A stretch of DNA of 12,730 bases from Sulfurivirga caldicuralii. GTDB taxonomy: Bacteria > Pseudomonadota > Gammaproteobacteria > Thiomicrospirales > Thiomicrospiraceae. Shown piece after piece: positions 6,645-12,730 of the stretch. The stretch is from NCBI GenBank assembly GCA_015661715.1, contig DQVN01000082.1, positions 1 through 12,730 of the forward strand, read 5' to 3'. A program made the translations under genes and the position numbers. The notes under the pieces were generated by a model. It searched no databases and was not told the DNA's origin. It was given only the letters and a program-made list of their open reading frames with translations. The first letter of the stretch is position 1; every line of letters begins with the position of its first letter.

Positions 6645-7961
6645 ATGCTAACCCCCAAACAGATCGTTGCCGAGCTGGACAAACACATTATCGGACAGGC
6701 GGATGCCAAGCGTGCCGTGGCCATTGCCCTGCGCAACCGCTGGCGCCGCAGCCGTCTGCCGGCGGCGTTGCGTCAGGAGGTGACACCGAAAAATATCCTC
6801 ATGATCGGCCCCACCGGAGTGGGCAAAACCGAAATTGCCCGCCGCCTGGCCAAGCTGGCCGACGCCCCCTTCATCAAGGTGGAAGCCACCAAGTTCACCG
6901 AAGTGGGCTATGTGGGCCGCGATGTGGACAGCATTATCCGGGATCTGGTGGACAATGCCATCAAGATGCTGCGCGAGCAGGCCATGGGCACCGTGCAAGA
7001 AAAGGCCCGGGCCCAAGCTGTTGAGCGTATTCTCGATGTGCTGCTGCCGCCGGCGCGCGGCTTCGAGCAGCGCAGCCACGAAGAGATGGCGCCCACCCGG
7101 GAGAAATTCCGCCAGCGCATTCTGGCCGGCGAGCTGGACGACAAGGAGATTGAAATCGATGTGGCCGCCCCACCGGTGCAGATGGAGATCATGGCGCCAC
7201 CGGGCATGGAGGACATGACCCAACAGTTGCAGAGCATGTTCGAGTCTTTGGGAAAAACCCGCAAACAGAAGCGCCGCCTGCCCATCCGCCAGGCGCTGAA
7301 GCTACTGACCGAAGAAGCCGCGGCCAGCCTGATCAATGAGGATGAGATCAAAGCCATGGCGCTGGAGGCGGTCGAACAGAACGGCATTGTTTTTATTGAC
7401 GAAATCGACAAGGTGGCCAAAACCGGCGAACGACAGGGCGATGTCTCCCGTGAAGGGGTGCAGCGAGACCTGCTGCCGCTAATCGAGGGGGCAACCGTCT
7501 CCACCAAATACGGCATGGTCAAGACCGACCACATTCTGTTCATCGCCTCCGGCGCTTTCCATCTGGCCAAGCCCTCTGACCTGATTCCAGAGCTGCAGGG
7601 GCGCCTGCCTATCCGGGTGGAGCTCAACAGCCTCAGCGTGGAGGACTTTGTCCGCATTCTCACCGAGCCTCAGGCCAGCCTCATCGAGCAGGCCCGCGCC
7701 CTGCTCAAAACCGAGGGGGTGACGCTGGTATTCGAAGAAGAAGCCATCCGCCGTATCGCCGAAGTGGCCTGGCAGGTGAACGAGCAGACGGAAAACATCG
7801 GCGCCCGTCGCCTGCACACCGTGATGGAACGGCTATTGGAAGAGATCAGCTTCGATGCGCCGGAGCACAGCGGCGAGACCTTCACCATTACGCCCGCCTA
7901 TGTGGACGAGCGTCTGGCCGCCCTGGCGCAAAACCAGGACCTGAGTCAATACATCCTATGA
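6645..7961 (+). CDS. hslU: ATP-dependent protease ATPase subunit HslU (ClpY)
   Basis: HslU is the AAA+ unfoldase that caps HslV and feeds it substrates. The 438-aa product has N-terminal [18 protein letters not shown], Walker A GPTGVGKT (55-62), the pore loop GYVG (88-91), the HslU-specific I-domain insertion (about 110-240), Walker B VFIDEID (249-255), the conserved GRLPIRVEL segment (319-327) and sensor-2 region [18 protein letters not shown]. It ends in LSQYIL, matching the family C-terminal tail that docks into HslV pockets, so interaction with HslV appears intact. The ATG has AGGAG five bases upstream. The gene opens the rightward operon and its stop overlaps the DUF971 start (ATGA). The oddity is that hslV is on the opposite strand about 2.6 kb away. 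No sigma32-like promoter was seen here, unlike clpB. Confidence 0.98.
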   Translation: MLTPKQIVAELDKHIIGQADAKRAVAIALRNRWRRSRLPAALRQEVTPKNILMIGPTGVGKTEIARRLAKLADAPFIKVEATKFTEVGYVGRDVDSIIRDLVDNAIKMLREQAMGTVQEKARAQAVERILDVLLPPARGFEQRSHEEMAPTREKFRQRILAGELDDKEIEIDVAAPPVQMEIMAPPGMEDMTQQLQSMFESLGKTRKQKRRLPIRQALKLLTEEAAASLINEDEIKAMALEAVEQNGIVFIDEIDKVAKTGERQGDVSREGVQRDLLPLIEGATVSTKYGMVKTDHILFIASGAFHLAKPSDLIPELQGRLPIRVELNSLSVEDFVRILTEPQASLIEQARALLKTEGVTLVFEEEAIRRIAEVAWQVNEQTENIGARRLHTVMERLLEEISFDAPEHSGETFTITPAYVDERLAALAQNQDLSQYIL

Positions 7962-8314
7962 CCCCGACCCGTATTGAACTGGACACCCAGGCCAAACGCC
8001 TGACCATTACCTTTGAAAACGGTGAGACATTCACCTACAGTTGTGAATTTCTGCGGGTGCATTCCCAGTCGGCTGAAGTGGTGGGTCATCGTCCCGAGGA
8101 CTATCAGTTGCAGGTGGGCAAGGAAAACGTCGGTTGCGAAGCCATTACCCCCGTGGGCCAGTATGGCATTAAAATCCACTTTGATGACGGCCATGACACC
8201 GGCATCTACACCTGGGAGCGGCTGTATACGCTGGGCAAGCACTACGGCCACTATTGGAACGAATACCTCAAACAACTCAAGGCGGCCGGCTATGGGCACA
8301 AACAAGACCGTTGA
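7958..8314 (+). CDS. DUF971 protein (gamma-butyrobetaine hydroxylase N-terminal-like)
   Basis: A 118-aa small cytoplasmic protein consisting of one DUF971 domain. Family features seen are [59 protein letters not shown], and a Tyr/His-rich tail. The same fold is the N-terminal domain of gamma-butyrobetaine hydroxylase and is fused to Mrp-type iron-sulfur carriers in some organisms. The standalone protein has no settled function, though a metal or Fe-S role is often suspected. It overlaps hslU by 4 nt (ATGA) and ubiE by 23 nt, so it is expressed with both. DUF971 genes near hslU and ubiE occur in other proteobacteria, so the location is conserved rather than peculiar. Confidence 0.88.
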   Translation: MTPTRIELDTQAKRLTITFENGETFTYSCEFLRVHSQSAEVVGHRPEDYQLQVGKENVGCEAITPVGQYGIKIHFDDGHDTGIYTWERLYTLGKHYGHYWNEYLKQLKAAGYGHKQDR

Positions 8315-9041
8315 CTTCGGTTTCAAGGAAGTCCCGTGGGAAGAGAAGGTCAAGCATGTCAAAAGCGTCTTCGACGCTGTGGCGGACAAATATGACCTGA
8401 TGAACGATGTCATGTCCTTCGGCATCCACCGCCTGTGGAAACGCTTTGCGGTGGAGACGGCGGGCGTGCGTCCCGGTATGCGCGTGCTGGATGTGGCCGG
8501 CGGCACCGGCGATCTGACCAAGGCCCTGGCCCGCCGGGTGGCGCCCAACGGTGAAGTGGTGCTGGCGGATATCAACGAGAACATGGTCAACGTGGGGCGC
8601 CGCCGTCTGGTGGACGCGGGCGTGGCCCAATGGGTGGATTTCGCCATTGCCAACGCAGAGCAGCTGCCGTTCGAGGAGGACTGTTTCGACCGCGTCACCA
8701 TCGCTTTCGGCCTGCGCAATGTCACCGACAAGGCTGCCGCTCTGCGAGAGATGGCCCGGGTGCTCAAACCCGGCGGCCAGGTGCTGATTCTGGAGTTCTC
8801 CCAAGTGGAAGGGGAGTTGCTGCGCAAGGCTTATGATTTCTACTCCTTCCATATTCTGCCGCGCATGGGCAAGGTCATCGCCAAGGATGAGGACAGCTAC
8901 CGCTATCTGGCCGAATCCATCCGCAAACACCCCTCTCAACAGGCCTTGAAAGAGATGATGCTGGAAGCCGGGTTTGACCGCGCCGAATACACCAACCTCA
9001 ACCAGGGCATCGTCGCCCTGCATCGCGGCTGGGTGTTCTGA
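8292..9041 (+). CDS. ubiE: Ubiquinone/menaquinone C-methyltransferase UbiE
   Basis: UbiE is the S-adenosylmethionine-dependent C-methyltransferase of ubiquinone synthesis; the family also methylates demethylmenaquinone. The 249-aa product (E. coli: 251) shows the signature [25 protein letters not shown] cut at 27-51, SAM motif [11 protein letters not shown] (65-74), the acidic residue after strand 2 (LADIN), [24 protein letters not shown] and [12 protein letters not shown]. The reading frame stays open far upstream, but ATG 8292 gives the family N-terminus, [14 protein letters not shown], and is the natural start. It begins 23 nt before the end of the DUF971 gene, and its TGA shares a base with the ubiJ ATG (TGATG). 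Confidence 0.96.
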   Translation: MGTNKTVDFGFKEVPWEEKVKHVKSVFDAVADKYDLMNDVMSFGIHRLWKRFAVETAGVRPGMRVLDVAGGTGDLTKALARRVAPNGEVVLADINENMVNVGRRRLVDAGVAQWVDFAIANAEQLPFEEDCFDRVTIAFGLRNVTDKAAALREMARVLKPGGQVLILEFSQVEGELLRKAYDFYSFHILPRMGKVIAKDEDSYRYLAESIRKHPSQQALKEMMLEAGFDRAEYTNLNQGIVALHRGWVF

Positions 9042-9667
9042 TGCTGGATGCCAAACTGCTCGCCCCTGCTGTGGATGCTGCGCTGGAAACCCTGCTGAAC
9101 AGCGCCATCCGCTATGATCAATATGGTGCCCCCTGCCTGAAACCGCTGGTGGGCAAAAGCGTAGGTGTGACCTTCAGCGACCTGAATCTCACCTTTTATT
9201 TCATCATCCAACCCGATCAGCTTGCCATCAACCGCACCTTAGAGGGGGAGGCGGATGCGCAGCTCACCACCCGCAGCCTGCTGTGGCCCCTGCTGAAACA
9301 GCCCGATACCCGCGCCCAACTGCTCCAGCAGCAGCGGGTGACATTCGCCGGGGACAGGACGCTGGCTGAAGGGTTTCTGGACTGCCTGGGCCAGCTTCAC
9401 CCTGAGCTGGGCGCGGTGATCGAGCGCTGGCTGGGTACCCTGCCCGCGAGCCTGTTCACTCAAGCCGAACAGCAGGCCCACCGCTTGCTGCGCCGCCTGA
9501 GCGACAGCGGCCGCCTGACCCTGCAGGAGTATCTGCAGTTTGAAGTGGCCCTGCTGCCTACCCGGGAAGAATATACGGTCTTTGCCCGCCAGGTGGCCCA
9601 AACCCATGGGCAAGTGGAGCAGTTGAGCGCACGCATTCAGCGCCTGGAGCACGCCACCGATGAATAA
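9041..9667 (+). CDS. ubiJ: SCP2-domain ubiquinone accessory factor UbiJ
   Basis: A 208-aa protein in the position and of the length of UbiJ, which in E. coli binds ubiquinone intermediates through an SCP2 lipid-binding fold and helps organise the soluble Ubi complex. The N-terminal half fits an SCP2 domain (about 15-105, including VGVTFSDLNLTFYFIIQPDQLAI). The C-terminus is helical and likely coiled-coil (about 170-205, QVAQTHGQVEQLSARIQRLE). Sequence conservation in this family is low, so the call leans on the ubiE-ubiJ-ubiB order. It is coupled to ubiE through TGATG and overlaps ubiB by 8 nt. Confidence 0.85.
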   Translation: MLDAKLLAPAVDAALETLLNSAIRYDQYGAPCLKPLVGKSVGVTFSDLNLTFYFIIQPDQLAINRTLEGEADAQLTTRSLLWPLLKQPDTRAQLLQQQRVTFAGDRTLAEGFLDCLGQLHPELGAVIERWLGTLPASLFTQAEQQAHRLLRRLSDSGRLTLQEYLQFEVALLPTREEYTVFARQVAQTHGQVEQLSARIQRLEHATDE

Positions 9668-11279
9668 ACGCATCCCACTGTTGCGCCAATTGGTGCGGCT
9701 GGTGCAGATCAACCGCGTCACGACCCACTACGGCATTGACCAGCTGTTGCTGTCCGACAGCCGCCTGCGTTGGCTGATCTGGCTCAACCGTTTGCTGCCA
9801 TGGAACTGGCGCCCACGCCACCCCGGCAGCCGCGGTGAGCGCATCCGTCTGGCCCTGGAAGCGCTGGGGCCCATTTTCATTAAATTCGGCCAAGCCCTCT
9901 CCACCCGCAAGGATCTGCTGCCGGAAGACATCGCCAATGAACTGGCCAAACTGCAGGACGACTGCCCGCCGTTCGATCCGCAGCAGGCGCGCGCCATTAT
10001 TGAAGCGGAACTCAAACGCCCACTGGATGAAGCCTTCGCATCATTTGACCTGAATCCCATGGCCTCCGCCTCCATCGCCCAAGTCCATGCCGCCACCCTG
10101 CCCAACGGGCTGGATGTGGTGGTGAAAGTGGTGCGTCCAGACATTCAACCGGTGATCGAGCAGGATTTGGCCATCCTCTATACCTTAGCCAGACTACTGG
10201 AGCGGGCGGTGGTCGAAGCCCGTCGCCTGCACCCTGTGGAAGTGGTGCATGAATTCGACAAAACCCTGCACGATGAGCTGGATATGATGCGCGAAGGAGC
10301 CAACGCCAGTCAGTTGCGGCGCAACTGGGAAGGCTCAGACCTGCTCTATGTCCCACAGGTCTTTTGGGATCTGACCACACCGTCCGTATTGACCATGGAG
10401 CGCATCTACGGCACCCGCATCAGCGAGCTGGACGAACTGAAACGCCAGGGCGTGGATCTGGAAAAGCTCTCCCGCAACGGGGTGATCATCTTCTTCACCC
10501 AAGTGTTCAAGCACAACTTCTTTCACGCCGACATGCACCCGGGCAATATTTTCGTGTTGCCCGATGGGCGCTATGCCGCCATTGATTTCGGCATCATGGG
10601 CAGCCTGACGCCAGAAGATCAACGCTATCTGGCGGAAAACTTTCTCGCCTTTTTCAACCAGGACTACCTTAAAGTCGCCGAGCTACACATCGAATCGGGC
10701 TGGGTGCCGGCGCACACCCGGGTCAATGAACTGGAGGCCGCCTTCCGCGCCGTCAGCGAACCCATCTGGGGCCGGCCTATCAAGGAGATCTCCTTTGGTC
10801 TGTTTCTGATGCGCCTGTTCCAAACGGCGCGCCGCTTTGGCATGGAAGTGCAGCCGCAGCTGGTGCTGCTGCAAAAAACCCTGCTCAATATCGAAGGGCT
10901 GGGCCGTCAGCTCAACGACGAGCTGGATCTGTGGGACACCGCCAAACCGTTTCTGGAAGCGTGGATGAAAGAACGGGTGGGTCTGCGCGGCTTTATCCAT
11001 ACCGCCCGCGACCAATTGCCCTACTGGATCGAGCGCGCGCCAGAGCTGCCCGGATTGATCCACCGCGTCCTGGACGACACCGCCCACCACAGACGGGACT
11101 ATCCAGTGCCCCAACTAGAAGCCTTGCACCAAGCACTGCAGCGCAACCGTAAAGCAGCACGCAACCGCACCCTCGGCGTGGTACTGATTGTCCTGGCGTT
11201 GGTACCCATCTTCTCCTTGAGTCTGATCGAACAAGCCCTGCTGATAGGCATCGGCCTGCTGCTGATCATCCGGGATTAA
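9660..11279 (+). CDS. ubiB: UbiB, ABC1/ADCK-type atypical kinase/ATPase for ubiquinone synthesis
   Basis: UbiB is a membrane-anchored kinase-like ATPase required for ubiquinone synthesis, thought to mobilise lipid intermediates. The 539-aa product contains the family KxGQ motif (KFGQALSTRKDLLP, from Lys75), the Ala-rich loop ASASIAQVH (135-143) replacing the kinase Gly-rich loop, the ATP-site Lys156 (VVVKVVRP), the catalytic-loop segment HADMHPGNIF (289-298) and DFGIMG (309-314). Two hydrophobic helices close the protein (about 505-520 and 522-537), the usual membrane anchor. It overlaps ubiJ by 8 nt and is the last gene of the hslU operon. All family motifs are present. Confidence 0.97.
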   Translation: MNKRIPLLRQLVRLVQINRVTTHYGIDQLLLSDSRLRWLIWLNRLLPWNWRPRHPGSRGERIRLALEALGPIFIKFGQALSTRKDLLPEDIANELAKLQDDCPPFDPQQARAIIEAELKRPLDEAFASFDLNPMASASIAQVHAATLPNGLDVVVKVVRPDIQPVIEQDLAILYTLARLLERAVVEARRLHPVEVVHEFDKTLHDELDMMREGANASQLRRNWEGSDLLYVPQVFWDLTTPSVLTMERIYGTRISELDELKRQGVDLEKLSRNGVIIFFTQVFKHNFFHADMHPGNIFVLPDGRYAAIDFGIMGSLTPEDQRYLAENFLAFFNQDYLKVAELHIESGWVPAHTRVNELEAAFRAVSEPIWGRPIKEISFGLFLMRLFQTARRFGMEVQPQLVLLQKTLLNIEGLGRQLNDELDLWDTAKPFLEAWMKERVGLRGFIHTARDQLPYWIERAPELPGLIHRVLDDTAHHRRDYPVPQLEALHQALQRNRKAARNRTLGVVLIVLALVPIFSLSLIEQALLIGIGLLLIIRD

Positions 11280-11320
11280 CCCCACACCCTCCCTGCCCAA
11301 CCGATGCAAACAGTCCCTAT

Positions 11321-11348
11321 GTGCCCCACTGGCGATGGCACCCATTTT
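11321..11348 (+). terminator. Possible weak terminator after ubiB
   Basis: GTGCC (11321-11325) can pair with GGCAC (11337-11341) around an 11-base loop, followed by CCATTTT. The stem is only five pairs and the T run is short. It is the best candidate in the 11280-11417 gap, but termination of the rightward operon may be Rho-dependent instead. Confidence 0.3.
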
Positions 11349-11417
11349 AAGAGGTGGTGATTCTGATCAGGTTAAATTGAAATTGCGAAACAACAACCGG
11401 AAAGGAGAGCCACCACC

Positions 11418-11534
11418 ATGAAAAAGGATGCGCCAAAGCTGAAAAACCTGCTTCAACTAGATGAGTCACAGGTCTGGGATTATCTGGACGATCTCGTTAA
11501 GACGTTTCCTTGTGTTCTGCATTCGTCATTCTAG
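11418..11534 (+). pseudogene. 5' stub of an IS256-type transposase (38 codons)
   Basis: The 38-codon frame starts at an ATG with a strong ribosome site, AAAGGAGAG (11401-11409), eight bases upstream. The first 28 or so residues, including KLKNLLQLDESQVWDYLDDLVK, resemble the N-termini of IS256-family transposases, where a sequence like EVWxYLDxLVxxTVEETLN follows. Here the likeness stops after LVKT and the frame closes ten codons later, so at most the first tenth of a transposase remains. The element could begin around 11351 (GAGGTGGTGATTC), but no matching inverted end or target duplication was found. The alternative is a genuine small gene. The resemblance is from memory of the family, not a search. 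The last 9 bp overlap the end of the convergent gene at 11526. Confidence 0.45.
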
Positions 11535-12476
11535 ATTTAGCATCATTTCAATCTGTGCAATGGAAGCCAGCAGGGCCGCATCCAAATAGTGAATATCTAC
11601 AGCCGTTTGTTCAACAAACAGATTATTGACCCAGCTTCTCAAATCTAGGACCAACTGCTCCAGCAAAGCGTAAATCAGTACTTTGTTCTCCTCATTCAAT
11701 GCCAAAGCTTGATCCACAATACGCAGCAACTGCTGCAGGCTATAACCCATCTGTTCAAACTCAATAGAACTAAACAGATTATCCGCTAGATACTTTAAAT
11801 GGCTTTGAAAATCATGCACAAAATCTTCATCCAAACGTAAATGCTGGGCAAAGAGCTCTTCCAACTCTGCGAATTCATCGATGATGACAGAAATCTGCTC
11901 TGGTAGCATCTCACCGGATGCCATATATTCTCTGGCGCTGACAACCTGTTTATCAACGCCGGACGTATGCATCTCATCTATTGCCTTATCCGTCTGTTCA
12001 GCCTCAAAAAAGGTGAATTCCTTCTCTGCTGACTCACCTTGTCCATCAAACATGACGACTTCCTCTGCTTGCCGCTGGGTACTCGCCCGCAGCACACGGG
12101 TGTAATCTTTTTTCCAGCGCTGTAAATAAACATCCGCTTCATCTTCCAGCCGGTCACGTTGGGTATCCGGTACCAGTTTGCTCATCCGGCACCAGGCCAC
12201 ATATCGCTGGAAAAACTCAGTGACAAAGGGTGTCAAAACTTCCAATGAGAGGCCATGGCGTGCATGGGCTTGATGCATTACTGCCATCAACTGCTCCGCC
12301 TTTTTCGGCGCATATAACATTGCAATCGCCAGATGTCCCATGCGCAAATTATGTTTCAGAAAACTTTCCCGATCAGAAAAAAAACGACAAAGTTGTTTAT
12401 TTTGCTGAATTTTACGAGAGACAGGTAAAATAACCGTCTCAATCAGGTCTAAAGCGTGCTTTTTAGTCAAATTCAT
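11526..12476 (-). CDS. Unrecognised 316-aa cytoplasmic protein
   Basis: I do not recognise this family. The protein appears soluble, with no signal peptide or membrane segment, and is likely mostly helical. It has an N-terminal helical half (about 1-135) and an acidic, Glu-rich centre (about 145-165). Near 180-215 comes the stretch VVSAREYMASGEM and then DEFAELEELFAQHL, and the C-terminus is Leu-rich. The SAREY...ELEEL part faintly recalls short proteins of Campylobacterota, but that is weak. No enzymatic motif is evident. The ATG at 12476 has AGGGG nine bases upstream. It is more AT-rich than its neighbours: the row 11641-11700 has 24 G/C of 60, while 10681-10740 in ubiB has 39 of 60. With a transposase stub beside it, horizontal acquisition is plausible. 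No clear promoter or terminator was seen for it. Confidence 0.75.
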   Translation of the reverse strand: MNLTKKHALDLIETVILPVSRKIQQNKQLCRFFSDRESFLKHNLRMGHLAIAMLYAPKKAEQLMAVMHQAHARHGLSLEVLTPFVTEFFQRYVAWCRMSKLVPDTQRDRLEDEADVYLQRWKKDYTRVLRASTQRQAEEVVMFDGQGESAEKEFTFFEAEQTDKAIDEMHTSGVDKQVVSAREYMASGEMLPEQISVIIDEFAELEELFAQHLRLDEDFVHDFQSHLKYLADNLFSSIEFEQMGYSLQQLLRIVDQALALNEENKVLIYALLEQLVLDLRSWVNNLFVEQTAVDIHYLDAALLASIAQIEMMLNLE

Positions 12477-12587
12477 CGGAACTTACCCCTTTGTAGACCC
12501 ATGTTAAAAGATTTGGTTATTGGTGGATAGCTGATGGAATAGTCTCTCTTTTCCGGTGGGATAAGATTGCTGCTACTTTGAATTGAC

Positions 12588-12615
12588 TTGAAAGCGCCGT
12601 TGATCAGTGTATGAT
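12588..12615 (+). promoter_or_regulatory. Candidate rightward sigma70 promoter near the window end
   Basis: TTGAAA (12588-12593) and TATGAT (12610-12615) are separated by 16 bp, with transcription predicted to start near 12622 and run off the right edge. No coding start with a convincing ribosome site was found after it, so the controlled gene would lie outside the window. It is divergent to the 316-aa gene, whose start is about 110 bp to the left. Confidence 0.45.
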
Positions 12616-12629
12616 CGAGACATACACTG
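12605..12629. repeat. Perfect 9-bp inverted repeat overlapping the -10 (operator or hairpin)
   Basis: CAGTGTATG (12605-12613) and CATACACTG (12621-12629) are exact reverse complements around ATCGAGA. The 25-bp site covers the -10 and predicted start of the rightward promoter, where a dimeric repressor would bind. It is followed by GATTTTT, so as RNA the 9-bp stem could instead be a weak rightward terminator. The two readings cannot be separated from sequence alone. Confidence 0.55.
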
Positions 12630-12719
12630 GATTTTTCCCTGCCGCACGCTGTTATTTTTACGGTGAGATTTTTGGCAGTTGGATGCACGCCCCATGCTCG
12701 ATTCGCGCGCATGTGTGGC

Positions 12720-12730
12720 GGGGGGGGGGG
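12720..12730. other. Terminal run of 11 G, probable contig-end artefact
   Basis: The window ends in 11 consecutive G residues after GTGGC. Long G runs at a sequence end are common assembly or base-calling artefacts, so the last bases, and any reading frame using them, should not be trusted. Confidence 0.6.

Noticed and set aside
8013..8291. Upstream in-frame extension of ubiE by 93 codons
   Set aside because: It runs through DUF971 in another frame and has no family similarity, while ATG 8292 yields the normal UbiE N-terminus and length.
7946..8827. A 293-codon minus-strand frame opposite DUF971 and ubiE
   Set aside because: It is antisense to two well-supported genes, shows Ser/Thr/Arg-rich shadow composition and contains no recognisable domain.
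12473..12712. A 79-codon minus-strand frame ending in an ATGA overlap with the 316-aa gene
   Set aside because: The overlap is suggestive, but the frame spans the candidate operator and promoter, has mixed low-complexity composition, no ribosome site that can be judged, and starts beside the doubtful G run. It is probably chance.

Overview
This is a gene-dense stretch of a proteobacterial chromosome made almost entirely of housekeeping genes, followed by a short, more AT-rich accessory tail. The proteobacterial reading rests on ubiquinone genes ubiE-ubiJ-ubiB, a dapF-DUF484-xerC cluster, a sigma32-type promoter ahead of clpB, and a DUF971 gene next to hslU. The exact class is uncertain: a gammaproteobacterium or a deep-branching lineage such as Magnetococcia or Zetaproteobacteria would fit. 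HslV carries a five-residue propeptide, unlike the E. coli form. The last bases are a run of 11 G, which suggests the window stops at a contig end.

Layout. Positions 1-260 hold two minus-strand tRNA genes, tRNA-Thr(UGU) then tRNA-Pro(GGG), behind a perfect-consensus sigma70 promoter, next to the clpB terminator. Positions 282-2918 hold the disaggregase clpB (minus) with its heat-shock promoter. Positions 3004-6495 hold a tightly overlapping minus-strand operon, dapF > DUF484 > xerC > hslV > UPF0114 membrane protein, ended by a strong hairpin terminator. Positions 6496-6644 are a divergent control region. Positions 6645-11279 hold a plus-strand operon whose members all overlap, hslU > DUF971 > ubiE > ubiJ > ubiB. 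Positions 11280-12730 hold what looks like the 5' stub of an IS256-type transposase, an unrecognised 316-aa minus-strand gene, and an outward-facing promoter overlapped by a perfect inverted repeat.

How the genes relate. Protein quality control is represented by ClpB and the HslUV protease. The HslUV subunits are split: HslV is the fourth gene of the leftward operon and HslU the first gene of the rightward operon, about 2.6 kb apart and divergent. Reversing the dapF-hslV block would restore an ordinary hslV-hslU order, so an inversion is the simplest explanation. Both operons seem to start from a nearly symmetric 34-bp palindrome holding back-to-back TATAAT boxes, which could keep the two subunits coordinated. 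The rest of the rightward operon makes ubiquinone; the rest of the leftward one supplies the diaminopimelate step of lysine and cell-wall synthesis and chromosome dimer resolution.

I found no CRISPR array, phage module, defence island or biosynthetic cluster. The least ordinary points are the split hslV/hslU with its palindromic promoter, the coupling of a UPF0114 membrane protein to hslV, and the compositionally distinct right-hand tail.
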